From Tyto alba (taxonomy: Eukaryota > Chordata > Aves > Strigiformes > Tytonidae): 64,000 bases of DNA. A program made the translations under genes and the position numbers. Positions 52,001-63,339 of the stretch are shown here, in pieces (the first letter of the stretch is position 1; every line of letters starts with the position of its first letter). The stretch lies in contig NW_024881316.1 in NCBI RefSeq assembly GCF_018691265.1, forward strand, positions 24,653,819-24,717,818, written 5' to 3'. The notes beneath the pieces were generated by a model. It did no database searches. It was not told where the DNA came from and was given only the letters and a program-made list of their open reading frames with translations.

Positions 52001-53102
52001 TACCAGCAAGAGGAGGCACAAAGGAAGCACTGAGTGCAGAGATATGATAAAAGAGGTTGGAAAGCCTTCTGCAGCTCTGATGTCTCTTGCCACCAGCTCT
52101 TCCTTTTTGCATAGCAGTTCCTTTTATTTTCACCTACCTGCTTCATATTTTTTGATCAGCTTTCCTTTCATTCTCCTTCCATTCTTGAGATTTATCTTTA
52201 AGTTTAAAGTGTGACTGGTTCCCAAGCCCTCCTGCAGCAATCGACATCATTGCTTATTCTCACTCTGCCTGGGGCTCCCCCGCCTTTGGGTGGATGACAA
52301 ACAGCAGGAGTGTGACTGATCTATCATGTGCGAGACTGCCATATTTGCAGTAGCTCATATTGGAGGAAGCTTGGCTTTTTTCCCCCCTCATTCTCTGTCT
52401 ATCACAACAAGATCAGAGAAGTGGCAAAGAAAGGGGAGAAGCAGGATACTGTCCTTGTCTTCTCTCTCTGGCTTTTGGCCCCAAATACCTTGCTCAGGCT
52501 GAGCTCAGTCATGCCTCTGGGCTGGTGCCAGAGTGGATAAGGTGAATACAACCTCCTGGGGTGTGGGCAGCACAGGTAGGAAGAGCTGCTTGGGAATCAG
52601 TTGTCACTGGAACAGCCAGTTCACATCAATCAGATTAAGTTGCTCCTAGCTCAGCCTCACACCTATGGTCATCATACTTCTGTTACTTTCAGTGGGAATA
52701 CGCGTGGGTTTACATCAGCATGGGGTAGATAGAACATGATTTATGGTTTATTTTTGACACACTAGTGATAAAGGTGAACATCAAAAAAAAGTGCACCAAA
52801 TGTATATCAGAGCCACTGGACACAAATCCACCTTCAGTAGTATCTCCTCCTACACATAAATAAAGACTTTTGTTTTTATGCTAAAGATTCCTACAGCATC
52901 TTCTCCATAATACAGAACACACTGCTAGAAATTTAATATGGTAGAATTTAGTCTTTGCTATCTTCACTATCAATACAAAAACTGTTCCTTTTTAAACATT
53001 TTTTCCACAGCTCATTTATTTTACTCACATTGTGCAACAAGAACGCATTTTTTTTCTACAAGGACAAAGAACTATTAGAAAATAAGCATGCACCAAGAGT
53101 AC

Positions 53103-54716
53103 CTTGGGTTTGATGTTTTCATGGTCAGAAGACAGGGAAAAAGACTGTGGTGAAGTCAGCTTTCTGGGTCTTGATGGCAGTGTGCCTGGTGACTTGTCTG
53201 AGACAGGAGATCTGCATGTTAAAACTGATGAGGTGGCAGATTGCTCAGGTCTTGGAGAGGAGGTATTAGATCTATAATTTGTGTGCACCAATGAAGAATT
53301 AAGCTTCAGTGAATGGGAATTAATACTATCAGTTTGTGGAACCAGTGGAGTAGAATGAATCCATGAGAGAGACTGCTGCTTTGAGACACTTGAAGGGGTA
53401 GGAGAGGAGGCACTCATCTCCTGAACAGACGTTTGGGATGAATCCGATATAGATCTAGAAGCTGAATGCAAAAGACTTGGGGAAGGAGGTGAGTGTTTTT
53501 CTAGGGTGGAGGAGAGTATGCCACTAAGACTGGTAGAAGAAAGCAAAGGATATGACCGACAGGTAAAGATGGGTGAGTAAGTGTGTACTCTCTGAGACTT
53601 CTGAGGTGCCCGGGACCTGGAGGCAGCATACCTCAACCCTTCTGGAGAAGGAGAGGTAGGGTGTGCAAGGGCACAAGGAGGAAGAGGAGCAGACTGCAAG
53701 CCTGGAGAGGCAATTGATTTTCTATGGGAGGAAATGGGGGATGACAGAGGACTTTGGAAGTCTGGAGAAAACGTTCTGACTGGCAGGTGCTTTTTAGGAG
53801 AAAGGGACCTCGCCCGAGGTGTGGGATGAGGCTTGGAGTGTAAAGGCAGATGTTGAGCCCATCCTGAAAGCCAATATTCCCCTCTGCTGGGAGAATCTGG
53901 CCTTATAGGAGGGCTTGAAACAGATTTCCTGGGGGTTGGGGGAGTTGTTTTGGATTTTTGATCTATTGCAAGTGTTGAGGAACTAAGGGAGCTAGAAGAA
54001 AATGTGGGACAAGAAGCAGGTGAAAGTGGTCTCTGCTGAGAAGATCCTGATCTCAAAATAGCAGTTAAGAGGGTCAGTCTGGTTGGCAGAGGGGATCTGG
54101 CTCCTGACTTTGCTAAATTTCCTCTAGGTGACATTTGTGTGCATGGCTCATTTATACTACATATGGTCAAAGAGGACCCATAAAGAGAGGGTGGAGACAA
54201 AGGTTTAGGGCTGGGAGATAGTGAATGTGTTATTATATGTACAGGGACAAGAGATAAAGCATTCAATCTTTTGGAAGAACTGGGGGATAAAGACAGAGCT
54301 GAAGATCCTTGAATTTCAGCTGAATGTAGAGGATTGGGGGAAAGACTTGGGCTCTTTGCTGGAACAAAGGATGTGGTGAGGTCTCCCATTTTGCAATCAC
54401 AGCCAAGAGTATAGAGACTTGGTGTTTGTAGGTTATCATACAATCGAGGAGTGGAGTAACAATTGTTTGATGCAGAAGAGGATAATTTAGACATGGAGGG
54501 AGGTGAACTATGGCAAGCAGACTGAAAGAAGATAGATGAATCTTGCTTAGAAAACCCAGTTGCTGACTGCCAGTTTCTACGAGAGTCTTCCAGTGAAGAA
54601 GCTTGATTCAGGTTAACCATGGCACCACACGCTACTTTCTGATTAGTCGGAGAAATTAAGTGGACAGCAGGTGTTTTAGAGGAAAGATGATCAGAGATGG
54701 AAAGAGTAGAAATTAA
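53103..54716 (-). CDS. MLIP: MLIP exon C, giant Ser/Pro-rich exon of the long isoform
   Basis: A single open exon of 538 codons on the minus strand, phase 0-0. The acceptor TTTTTCTCCAG|TTAATT has a long pyrimidine tract and a TACTAAC branch site. The donor is CCCAAG|GTACTC. The protein begins LISTLSISDHLSSKTPAV and ends DHENIKPK. It is dominated by Ser and Pro with many SP and SPS steps, for example SLSPSPKPLSPPSLYGSSL, ARSLSPKKHLPVRTFSPDF and LTSPQSFSLSSDHEN, so it is probably disordered and a target for proline-directed kinases. No folded domain, membrane span or signal peptide is visible. It lies between the exons coding for human QQKHGQ and YKTKSSYKAF, where long MLIP isoforms carry extra sequence. 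The open frame continues upstream into the intron, but that part lacks an ATG start and precedes a strong acceptor, so I exclude it. Confidence 0.9.
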
Positions 54717-54748
54717 CTGGAGAAAAAAGAAAAACATAAATGTTAGTA
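54717..54748 (-). promoter_or_regulatory. MLIP: Branch point and 3' splice site of exon C
   Basis: The coding strand has TACTAAC (54742-54748), identical to the optimal branch-site sequence. It is followed by a T/C-rich tract and CAG at 54717-54719. The likely branch adenosine is about 27 bases from the exon. The strength suggests constitutive recognition of the giant exon in permissive tissue. Confidence 0.6.
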
Positions 54749-56954
54749 TAGGTGGAACCTGTGGAACTCTTAAGCACCCCACATTTCAGTCCTGTGGTCA
54801 TGCATACAGTGTTGCCATTAGTACTGCTCTGTGGGTTAAAAGCACAGGTCTGTCTTAAACTCAGGGATACAGCCTAATGGATAAGGCTCTCATGGGAGGT
54901 GACTGAGTGTAGGCAGGTTATGTACTACTTTATTTTTATGAGATGTCTGTTTTGTTGACATAAACAATATTCAAAGCTACTGTATTTTTCATTTTGTCAC
55001 GAGATAGTTGTGCCATTAGTGTCCAGGATCATGTGATGCCATTCGCACTGTATAAACACAACGGAAAGTGAGAAAATTGCAATATTGTCTCATCTTATTT
55101 TACCAGTTCAGTGGAAAGTAGCCTTTCTGTAAACAAGATTTAAAGCAAGTACTCATTTTCTCATTTAGTAAACAACACCTTCTGCAGCACTTTGATATAT
55201 CAGAACAAGAAATTTGCTTGTAACGACTTAAATCAGACATCCAATTTGTTTTTCACTTTTCTTGTCATTCGCAGTGCAGTGAATCTGACAGTTTGCAGGC
55301 ATATAAGAGTCTTTATCCCCTTCTCCACAGTCTTACAATACACAAATAAAACAGTAACAAGCTCTTTCATGAGTGCCTTTTTTTCTTAGGTCTATTCTAA
55401 TTAGGACTTGTCAAAACTAATTAGAACATACAAGTATATTATCAACATTTTATACAGTTTTATGCTTTAAAGAAAGAAATTCCCTCAAAATCTTCCAAGT
55501 TACTATAATGCTGAAATTAAAAACTGGGGTATACACAATATGAATAAAATATATCAGTATGAAATACTGAGCTAAGTCAACTGTAAAATCAAAAGGCTAC
55601 AAATTATCACCTAACTTTTGACTGAGCAATTTGAAAGCAGGAAAATTGACTCCAATCCCTACAAAATTCACATAAATATAAGAACACCTATTTATCTACT
55701 GTTTGATATCCTGAAAAAAAAATATGCAATTCTACAAAAGACAGTCATACCATTCAGTTCCTACATATATAACTTGCCCATGGCTGTGGCTTAGCTTATG
55801 AATTATGTTTTTTAATATAAATATCTTCCCCATAGAAGAGAAGAATTGTGATGATGATGATGATTATGTCATACAGTATTGATACATCACAAAACAAAGA
55901 TAAGAACAAATCAAACAGTTTTGGAGTGAAAGCACATGCTGGAAGAAGTTGTGACAGAAAAGCAAGACTTAGAGGTTTTTAAGGGCTAAACTATACCTAA
56001 AAGGCTAAATATGGGCTAAACATGCACATCAGAACCTTATTAATCCTTATAACTTAAAATAAGTGAGTTCTTCCTACTGAATGACATCGTATAAATAGCA
56101 AGCCTTGTAAACTGAAGACAATATCTGTATAAAATACCTTCAGAAATGCCAAGGCAATTACTCAATTTATAGCAATAAACACCAACTATCAGAATGCCTT
56201 TAAACCGCACTAACTTCCCCTTATTCTATGAATGTGCTAAGGTGTCCCATTTCAAAGTGGAAAGCCAATGGATGTATACAGGGAAAACACTAGAATATAG
56301 AAATTAATATCCATGATATCATCGTACCATATATTGTATTGGACTAAGAAATTATGATTCATATTGAAAAAGCTTCTAATTAAGAAGAAGAAAAAATACT
56401 GGAAACTGAGAATAATTTGCCAATATGTAAGCATTATGAAAAATAATTATTAAATATGTCACAAAACATAAAAATATTTAGCAAGTTAAAAAGCAGCATG
56501 GTAATACACCTGACAATTTGGAAAAGCTTCTTGAATTTAATAATGAGTTCTGGAAGCTGATCAACTACCAAAGCAAAACTGGGGAATGAAATCTTTATAT
56601 TTCAAAATAGAATAGATAAATTTCCCTTACAAAGACAACGGAATAAAAGAAAATGAGAAACAAATATGAAACTCCATACTGAAAGAGCAGGATGTGCAAT
56701 GACTTCTAATTAATCAGAAGCTGATCAGAAAGATTTATGAGCAGCTAGGAAAATGTTCATGGTAACAGATGATAAATATGCTCCTGCAAATATTATAAAG
56801 ATATTTTACAGTAGTCTTCTTCCAGTTTGAACATCACTGAATATTTACATGTTGAGCTAAGCGAGCTATTATTTAAGTCTTCTGGAAAGATTTTGCTATT
56901 GTAGTACGGTGTTAACTACATCTATAGTTGATCACCCTCTTATTTACATAATCA

Positions 56955-57470
56955 AAGTTGGTTGGAAGTGACTTCTTGAGGTCATCTAGTCCAGCCTCCT
57001 ACTCAAAGCAGGGCTCTCCCCAACCCCAGTGGGTCAGGTCAGTGGTGGCCATGTCTCACCAAGTCTCTAAAGCCCCTAGCAGAGGTGGCTCCAGCAGCCC
57101 CTGGGCAGCCTGTGTCAGTGCTGCACCACTTCCCAGTGAGGAAGCTGATTTCCACCTGGGACCTCCCACACTTTGATTTACAGCCATTGCTGTCTCACCT
57201 GCCACTGCAGAGAAGAGTTTAGCTCTGTCATCTCTGTAACTGCCCTTCAAGTAGTTGTGGGCTGTTCCTAGATACCTTCTTGGCTGCCTCTTGGTGAGAT
57301 TCAGCAAATCCAGTTCCTTCATCGTCAGCTCACATGTTTCCCAGCCACCTTTATTGCTTTGTGCTGGATCCCCATTCTTCACATCTCTTGAATTTGACAG
57401 TGAGTGGCCACCAAACCGAACATGGTTTTACAAGTGCAGCCTCACCAGTGCCAGGAGGTGAGATATAACT
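56955..57470 (-). mobile_element. CR1 LINE 3' fragment
   Basis: The plus strand has GGTCATCTAGTCCAGCCTCC near 56980, the reverse complement of the CR1 3' region. Further on it reads GCAGCCTCACCAGTGCCAGG at about 57437, the usual reverse-complemented RT tail sequence. No intact reading frame remains. It is inserted in the intron between exons B and C, in the same orientation as the gene. Subfamily not assigned. Confidence 0.75.
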
Positions 57471-58576
57471 TCCCTTGATTTGTTTGGAACTTGTTTGCCT
57501 TTTTTTTCTGCTCAGTTTCTTTTCTGGTTTGAAACACTTCTGTAGTTGTACTGGATTAGTGCAGAGGAAGTGAGTCACCAAAGTAGATTTGTGTTCCATT
57601 GGTCTGCGATTCAACTGCAAGACTTTTTCTCTTCTCAGGAGCACCTCAGATACACATTTCCCAAAAACATATAAAGAAAGTTAAAATAGGTGGCAAGGTT
57701 ACCTTAGCACAAAGGGATCAAGGAACTTGGAAAAGACCTAGGTGCCTTGTAGATGATAATCCCAGAAATATCAAAGAGGTCATAGTGTTAGTACTGAGCC
57801 TTGCCCTGGAGACCTTCAGCACATTTGAAATGACAGAGCTGAGCTGGACACAAGGTAAGTGGTCTTTCTGGTGAGATCAAATAGTTTTGGAAGAGCACAA
57901 AAAATTCAGTTATTTATACTAGCAAGGTCCTGAGTGATGTGATGGTCAAACATGAAAAGAGGAAGTGTGTGACAAACTGAGAGCCCAAAAAGCAAAAATC
58001 ACATCTGAGAGAAGATATGGATTGATGTAGAACTGGTCCTTGGGCCAGTTAACCATGATTTATCTCAGTAGAATTTGATTATAGATATAAAAAAGTAAAG
58101 TAAATTCCCTATCAAGCCTGCAATTTGAGAACCAGAAAGTCAGAAATAAGCACTGGAGAGTGTAGAAAACTTAACAAAATCTCTGGAGACAGCACAGTAA
58201 ACCAGACTGCAAGCTGAGACCCAATTAATATAGATGCCATTCAGAACAGTTCTCTTTCTCCCATCAAGGAAGGTGCATTCTTCCTGGCGATGGCAGGAGT
58301 TTGTAGGGACTCTTGACTGATTTGTCTGGAAGAGCCAAACCAGATAACATGTACTGGACATAGGAATGTCAAGTCATTTTAACTAGATAAAAAAGCCTTC
58401 TGGCTACTGAACTCCCACCATGAGTCAAGAAGTTTCTCCAAGCTGAGTTCATGTCCTGGCACTCAGGGGAACAGACATCCCCCTTATTCTAATGGGCAAG
58501 ATGCCAAGGTCAGGAGTCAGTCTAGTCAGTCTACTTCTCTCTTGCATGGCTAGACTCTCTTTAACATGATAGATAA

Positions 58577-58600
58577 ATATATATATATACACACACACAC
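58577..58600. repeat. Compound (AT)n(AC)n repeat
   Basis: About six AT units run directly into six AC units, in the intron between exons B and C. Confidence 0.85.
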
Positions 58601-59223
58601 AATATATAAACAGTAAACTATCACTAAAAATTTCCAAATATGACCAGGATAACTGATTTTTTTTTTTTTTTTCAGACTTTGAATATAGCATGGCATTTTC
58701 CAACATCATTCAGGATGTTTACATCTCAAAGAACAATAGAAGCTTCCATTTTTTCAATGCTTTTCTTTTTTTTTTTTTTTTTTTCTTTCATTTAAACAAG
58801 GTCAGAAATGAATTAAGCTGTAGGAGCTCTCTGGTTTAGTTAGAGTGATCCCCTGTACGACACAGTGGTCCCCAGTGTCGGTCCTTGTTTTTCTCACCTC
58901 TGACAGGAAAGCCATAGTCTAATTATGCTTTTAAATGAACATAATGTTATATGTAATAACTCTTAAGTGTGACATGATACTGCCTTTATAATCCAAGAAC
59001 AGACAAAATAACCCCTATATGGAATACCTTGTACAAAGGAAATCAGCCAACAGATAAAAATGCATCCGTTTAATCTTTTTGTGTATTTTCTTCATTTCTG
59101 AACTGGTGATACTTCATTAGATAGTAAGCCAGAAAGAGTGATGCCTCAGGAAACACCAAAGAAGAATCAGAACATCAGTGAAAAGTAGCTTAGGAAAAAC
59201 ATCCCCTTCTTATGAAGCGATAG

Positions 59224-59358
<135 letters not shown>

Positions 59359-60796
59359 GAAGACTGAGGAAGTACTTACAGCCTTGAAAACCTGAATTAA
59401 GAACAATGATGAGATATGCATTACCCATATTACTACCTCTCTTCACATTTAAGTGAATAGTTAGTAAAGCTAGACTTTAATTCCTTGTTCTGTGCAGTCT
59501 GTATTTTCTGTTACTTTACCAAGCAAATCCCTGTTTACTTGTCAAGTAATCAAAAGCTTAACAAAGCTATAGCATATGAATTTTCCTGTTGCAGTCTTAC
59601 AAAAAATCCACCCAATTTTTGTAATAGCTTTTTAAGAAACCACCCAAGTAAGTCTGACAGAATCTGCATTCTGAACATTGCTGAAGTTAATTTGTATTTG
59701 CCTAGAACAATTATTCTGTTACAGGCTGCTTCCTCTACGTAGATTTAACTATGTCTTTACTCCTTCCTTGGGTAAAATTCTCACTGATTTCACTGGGAGT
59801 TTCTCAGAAGAAATGAATATTTCATAATGCTGTGAATCCTAAACCAGAGTGGATTTCTTATTCACAATTTCCTCAATAATAAATTGACACTGAATTTGAT
59901 GAAAAATAAAGTAGCACAACTATTTCAACAGAAGATAGAAAGTCCTATTCATTTTCAGAATCAAAGTCATGCTTAACTTTTTTTTTTTTTTTTTTTTAAA
60001 TTATCGAAGAAGAATTGCATTTTCAACTCATGGAAACCCTGTTGAGGTCAAAGGAAATTTCTGAATTTATTCAGTGTGAGAAGGATATTGCTATTTTGAT
60101 AAAGGTAGAATTTTCCACTCCATATACATCCTTGAAAACTATCAGTGTTCTTTCCAAGATGGGAGACATTAACATTTCATGAAGCAAATCAGATTGATGC
60201 ATTTTTAAAATGAAATATTTCAAAGACAGTTTTTCAAATTGTCCCGGTGACAATTTAAAATTTTAATAAATCAATAAATGTGTTTTATAAAGACTAACAT
60301 AAAATGGACCTTTCATCTTCATTAGTTCTTTACACCTGTGCAAAGGCAGTGCTATTACCAATTAGAATAATGGGATTTTTTACAGCTTCTTTCTCTAGCA
60401 TAAAGGACTGAGGCAGGTGCTGAGAAAAAAAGACTAGGCCTGGGATGTCTGATGCTAATAATTCAAACGGTGTATAGACTCCATGGATTTCAATGACCTT
60501 AGACAATTCAGGCTAGCTAGGAATCTAACACCTGATTAAATTGCTGTCAGGACGAGCTGCTCTTAAAGGAAAGAACAATAGATCTGCATTATATGTTCCA
60601 TATATACAACAGAGTCATATGGAGAGGCAGCAAGTCCAAAAGGTTGGAACAACTCCTTAGAGTCCAAACATTTCAGGAATGGACAACATAAATGCTAATT
60701 AAAGAATAAATTGGCCAAGCTGCTTTACAAACTGACTCAGTGTCCATGTCCTGAAAGCTTTGGAAAGTTAGCTCTAGAGTTTAAAGAGCAGCTTAC

Positions 60797-61165
60797 CTGA
60801 TGTTTTTGTGGATCAGTAGTGTTGTGGGAAAGCACAGCACCTGGAACATGCCCATCACCAGGAGGTTTCCCTGTCCCGGTGCCAGGGGAAACGTGGGATG
60901 TAGCCAGCAGCTGAGCGCTGATGGGACCATAGCCATTGGAAGGCCGATGAATGTTGTTGGAAGCAGCGGCTACTTCATCTTCATCACCCGAGTCCGTAAT
61001 CAGGATAAACTCAGCCTTGAAAAGGTCATTCTCCTGCATTTCTCCTTTGCTCAAGTTGCACCCCGGGGACTGAAAAGCTGTTCGGGTGCCGTCTGTATGG
61101 ACAGCGGACACACAGTCTTCTCTGTCCCCTCTCTTTAAGGCCAGATCATCAAAGACTGTGTTAGA
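60797..61165 (-). CDS. MLIP: MLIP exon B (acidic DLFKAE block)
   Basis: Minus-strand exon of 123 codons, phase 0-0. The acceptor is TCTTTTGTAG|TCTAAC and the donor CATCAG|GTAAGC. The peptide begins SNTVFDDLALKRGDRED, contains ENDLFKAEFILITDSGDEDE (about residues 45-64) and ends NTTDPQKHQ. Human MLIP has the matching QQSDLFKAEYVLIVDSEGEDEAA and, later, QQKHGQ just before the YKTKSSYKAF segment. The acidic DSGDEDE stretch after a hydrophobic strand is the most conserved part; the remainder is low-complexity Gly/Pro/Ser sequence. It joins in frame either to exon C or, if C is skipped, to exon D, giving long and short isoforms. The open frame runs past the donor for a short distance, which is intronic read-through. 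Confidence 0.94.
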
Positions 61166-63180
61166 CTACAAAAGATAGGAGGAAAAAGATCCCAATTAGC
61201 TGCGTTTAATTTGTATTCCCCAAAATGCAAAATAATTTTGGCTTGCAGCAGTGGCTGGCACTGCGCTACCAAAAGTGAGGAGGGCAAATGAAGAATTTGG
61301 GCATGAGCACCCAGCAGAAACCAGCTCCCCAGGTACCGCCCCAGCTTCCAGCCCCCCAGCCGATGCTGTGGAAGATGCCTTCCTGGTGACTCGCAGAGCA
61401 ACAGGGGACTCTGGGCACAACGATGGCCCGAGCCTGGGACTGGCACGGGAACCAAAAAAGAGGGTGCAGTCAAGCCGAATGAGCTGTCAGACCAGACTAC
61501 GCCAGATACGATGGGAAGGCATCCCAACTGTGGGATCCACGGGAGCAGACAATGCTCCTCAGAGGAGTCTGACAGATAAATCTGGGACAAAATCTATACA
61601 TATTAATGAAGAAACAAAGGCCATTAAGCCAGGGCATTCTCTGAAGAGAGCAGACAAAGAATCTGAGGTCAGAGAGCTTTACTGTATGTTCAAGCTTCTC
61701 AGCACAGACCACAATTGTTCTTCATATTTTCTGCATTTTCCACTTCCAGTATGTAACTTCTCAAGCGTACTCTGGGTGAGAGCAGAAGTAGCGCAGGCTG
61801 GACATAGGACACACACATCACCAAATCATTCAATATTGAAACTGTTATGGTAATCATATTTCTCTTGAAGAAGGAATCAGGTAAAAGAATAGAAATATTG
61901 TGCACTGCAAGAGAAAGTCTGTAGATGGGGCACAGATTTGAATCCTGCCTGAGGAATCTAGTAATGAAAAATTTTCAGTGGCAGCTCCACAAGTCCCTGG
62001 AGCTCAGTTCTTTAAAAAAAAATATTGGACCATAAAGAGGGATACCACCAGTATGTCTTTAGAGGTTTATCTTCATTATCTGATGTTGTTTGTTTTTTTA
62101 AAATGTTTTTTCAGGTTCTAGACATTTTAGAAAAGGGAGTAATCAGTGCGAGAAAGGCCTCACTACTGCATCACCTGCTTGGAAAGTTTTCTCTGCCTAC
62201 AGAGAAACACAAGGGGACAGAGGTCAGGAATACCGGATTCTGCCTTACCCAGGGCACTACTTGCAGCAAAACCAATACGGAGTGGCTGGAAATGTAACTC
62301 ATGAGTTAAACATCCTGAGGATAATATTCTAATGCATATCTCTTCAAACATGTCCGTTCTCTGCCCAGAACATCCCTTCTTTTAGTCAGATAGGACACTG
62401 AAAATGCTGGAGCATATTCTGGTCAGAGGACTATGAACTCACGTGAAAAGTCTATTAGCACCAAGAACTGCAGCTCCAGCAATGTCCCAGGGAAGGAGCT
62501 GTTACACAAGAGCAGAATCACCATAAGCATTAATATTAATCTGAGGGTTCCAGTTTCCTCTCAAGCAGCATGGAATAAAATAATATACTATTAAGCATTG
62601 TGAGGTAGGAAAGGAATAACAAACACTATGGGCTGACTAAAGGCAGGAGAACCAGGAATATTGTGCTGTTGACTTCACAGTCACAGGAAATCCTGTGGAC
62701 AAACTTCCAAAACCAAAAAGCAAGCTTTCACTTTGCTGTGTTACTACACGGTTATGAAAGGGATTGGCATCTTTGCTGGAAGCCACAGCACCGGTATTTG
62801 CTGATACCAGGATCCAGTAGCCAAGTCTTGGTCGATTCCCATGTGATAACACTCCTCACACACCACCCTCGCTCACTCTCATGAAGATCAAGAAGGAATT
62901 TCCCCTCATCTGCCAAGAATACAGCCCTTGCATGACTGACGGAGGAGAGTATGGAGATGTGCAAGGGTTGCCTTCAAATATAAACTCTGCCACAGGCTGT
63001 TGAGCAGATATCAGTCTTCTCTTGCACAATGATTTTGGTAGGCTTGGTAATTAAAATAAAACACAAGCCAAGAAATTGTTCAAGGGAAAGCGCTTCAGTT
63101 CAGCGATGCTCAGGACAAAACTTTCTGTAGCTTTTGAAAGAGTGGAAAAATTAGCACACAAAAAAAAAAAAAAAGCCTAC
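61166..63180 (-). other. MLIP: MLIP intron A-B
   Basis: A 2.0 kb intron between exons A and B. Its first bases after the donor form a 15-base poly-T on the coding strand. The part at 61250-61560 is more GC-rich than its surroundings and holds a long open frame on the plus strand that I do not recognise. No repeat family was identified. Confidence 0.8.
63160..63174 (-). promoter_or_regulatory. U-rich tract directly after exon A donor
   Basis: On the coding strand the donor GTAGGC is followed by 15 T and then GTGTGC. U-rich runs just after a 5' splice site are the known binding context for TIA1/TIAL1, which helps U1 recruitment at weak donors. The tract is seen directly; its use is inference. 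Confidence 0.45.
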
Positions 63181-63339
63181 CTTATTTATTATTTCTTGAT
63201 TGCTCAGATCCTTTGGCTCATCTGGAATTGTCACAAGGAACTTAGAAACATCTACAACCTCAAAATGAGTTGGAAGTCTTCCAATGGATGGTATGAATGT
63301 GAAGGTCAGTGGTTTCGTTCCAGATTCTTGAGAAGTGAC
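63181..63339 (-). CDS. MLIP: MLIP exon A (N-terminal conserved block)
   Basis: Minus-strand internal exon of 53 codons, phase 0 at both ends. It is bounded by an acceptor TTTTGTAG|GTCACT and a donor AATAAG|GTAGGC. The peptide starts VTSQESGTKP, contains FTFIPSIGRLPTHFEVVDVS, then KFLVTIPDEPKD, and ends QEIINK. This aligns closely with the human MLIP N-terminal segment IFTFVPTVRRLPTH...DTSKFLVKIPEE, as I remember it. MLIP binds A-type lamins, sits at the nuclear envelope and in nuclear bodies, and as CIP binds the cardiac factor ISL1 and restrains hypertrophic signalling; that role is family knowledge. The first exon with the start codon is not seen and should lie beyond the right end. The donor is followed at once by 15 T on the coding strand. 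Confidence 0.93.

Larger units (their letters stand above)
47551..53102 (-). other. MLIP: MLIP intron C-D
   Basis: A 5.5 kb intron. It contains a 41-bp tandem duplication (47796-47877), a 12-base G run (49041-49052) and a moderately GC-rich stretch around 52200-52650. No transposon family or extra exon was recognised. A human MLIP segment that would need an exon here is not known to me. Confidence 0.75.

Noticed and set aside
54717..54782. Extension of the exon C open frame upstream, beginning with a GTG
   Set aside because: It has no ATG at its start, crosses a strong branch site, pyrimidine tract and CAG acceptor, and encodes a Phe-rich stretch that is simply the translated pyrimidine tract.
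61135..61590. 151-codon minus-strand open frame just upstream of exon B
   Set aside because: It ends in intron sequence, crosses the exon B acceptor out of frame with MLIP and has no recognisable homology; probably chance in a GC-richer patch.
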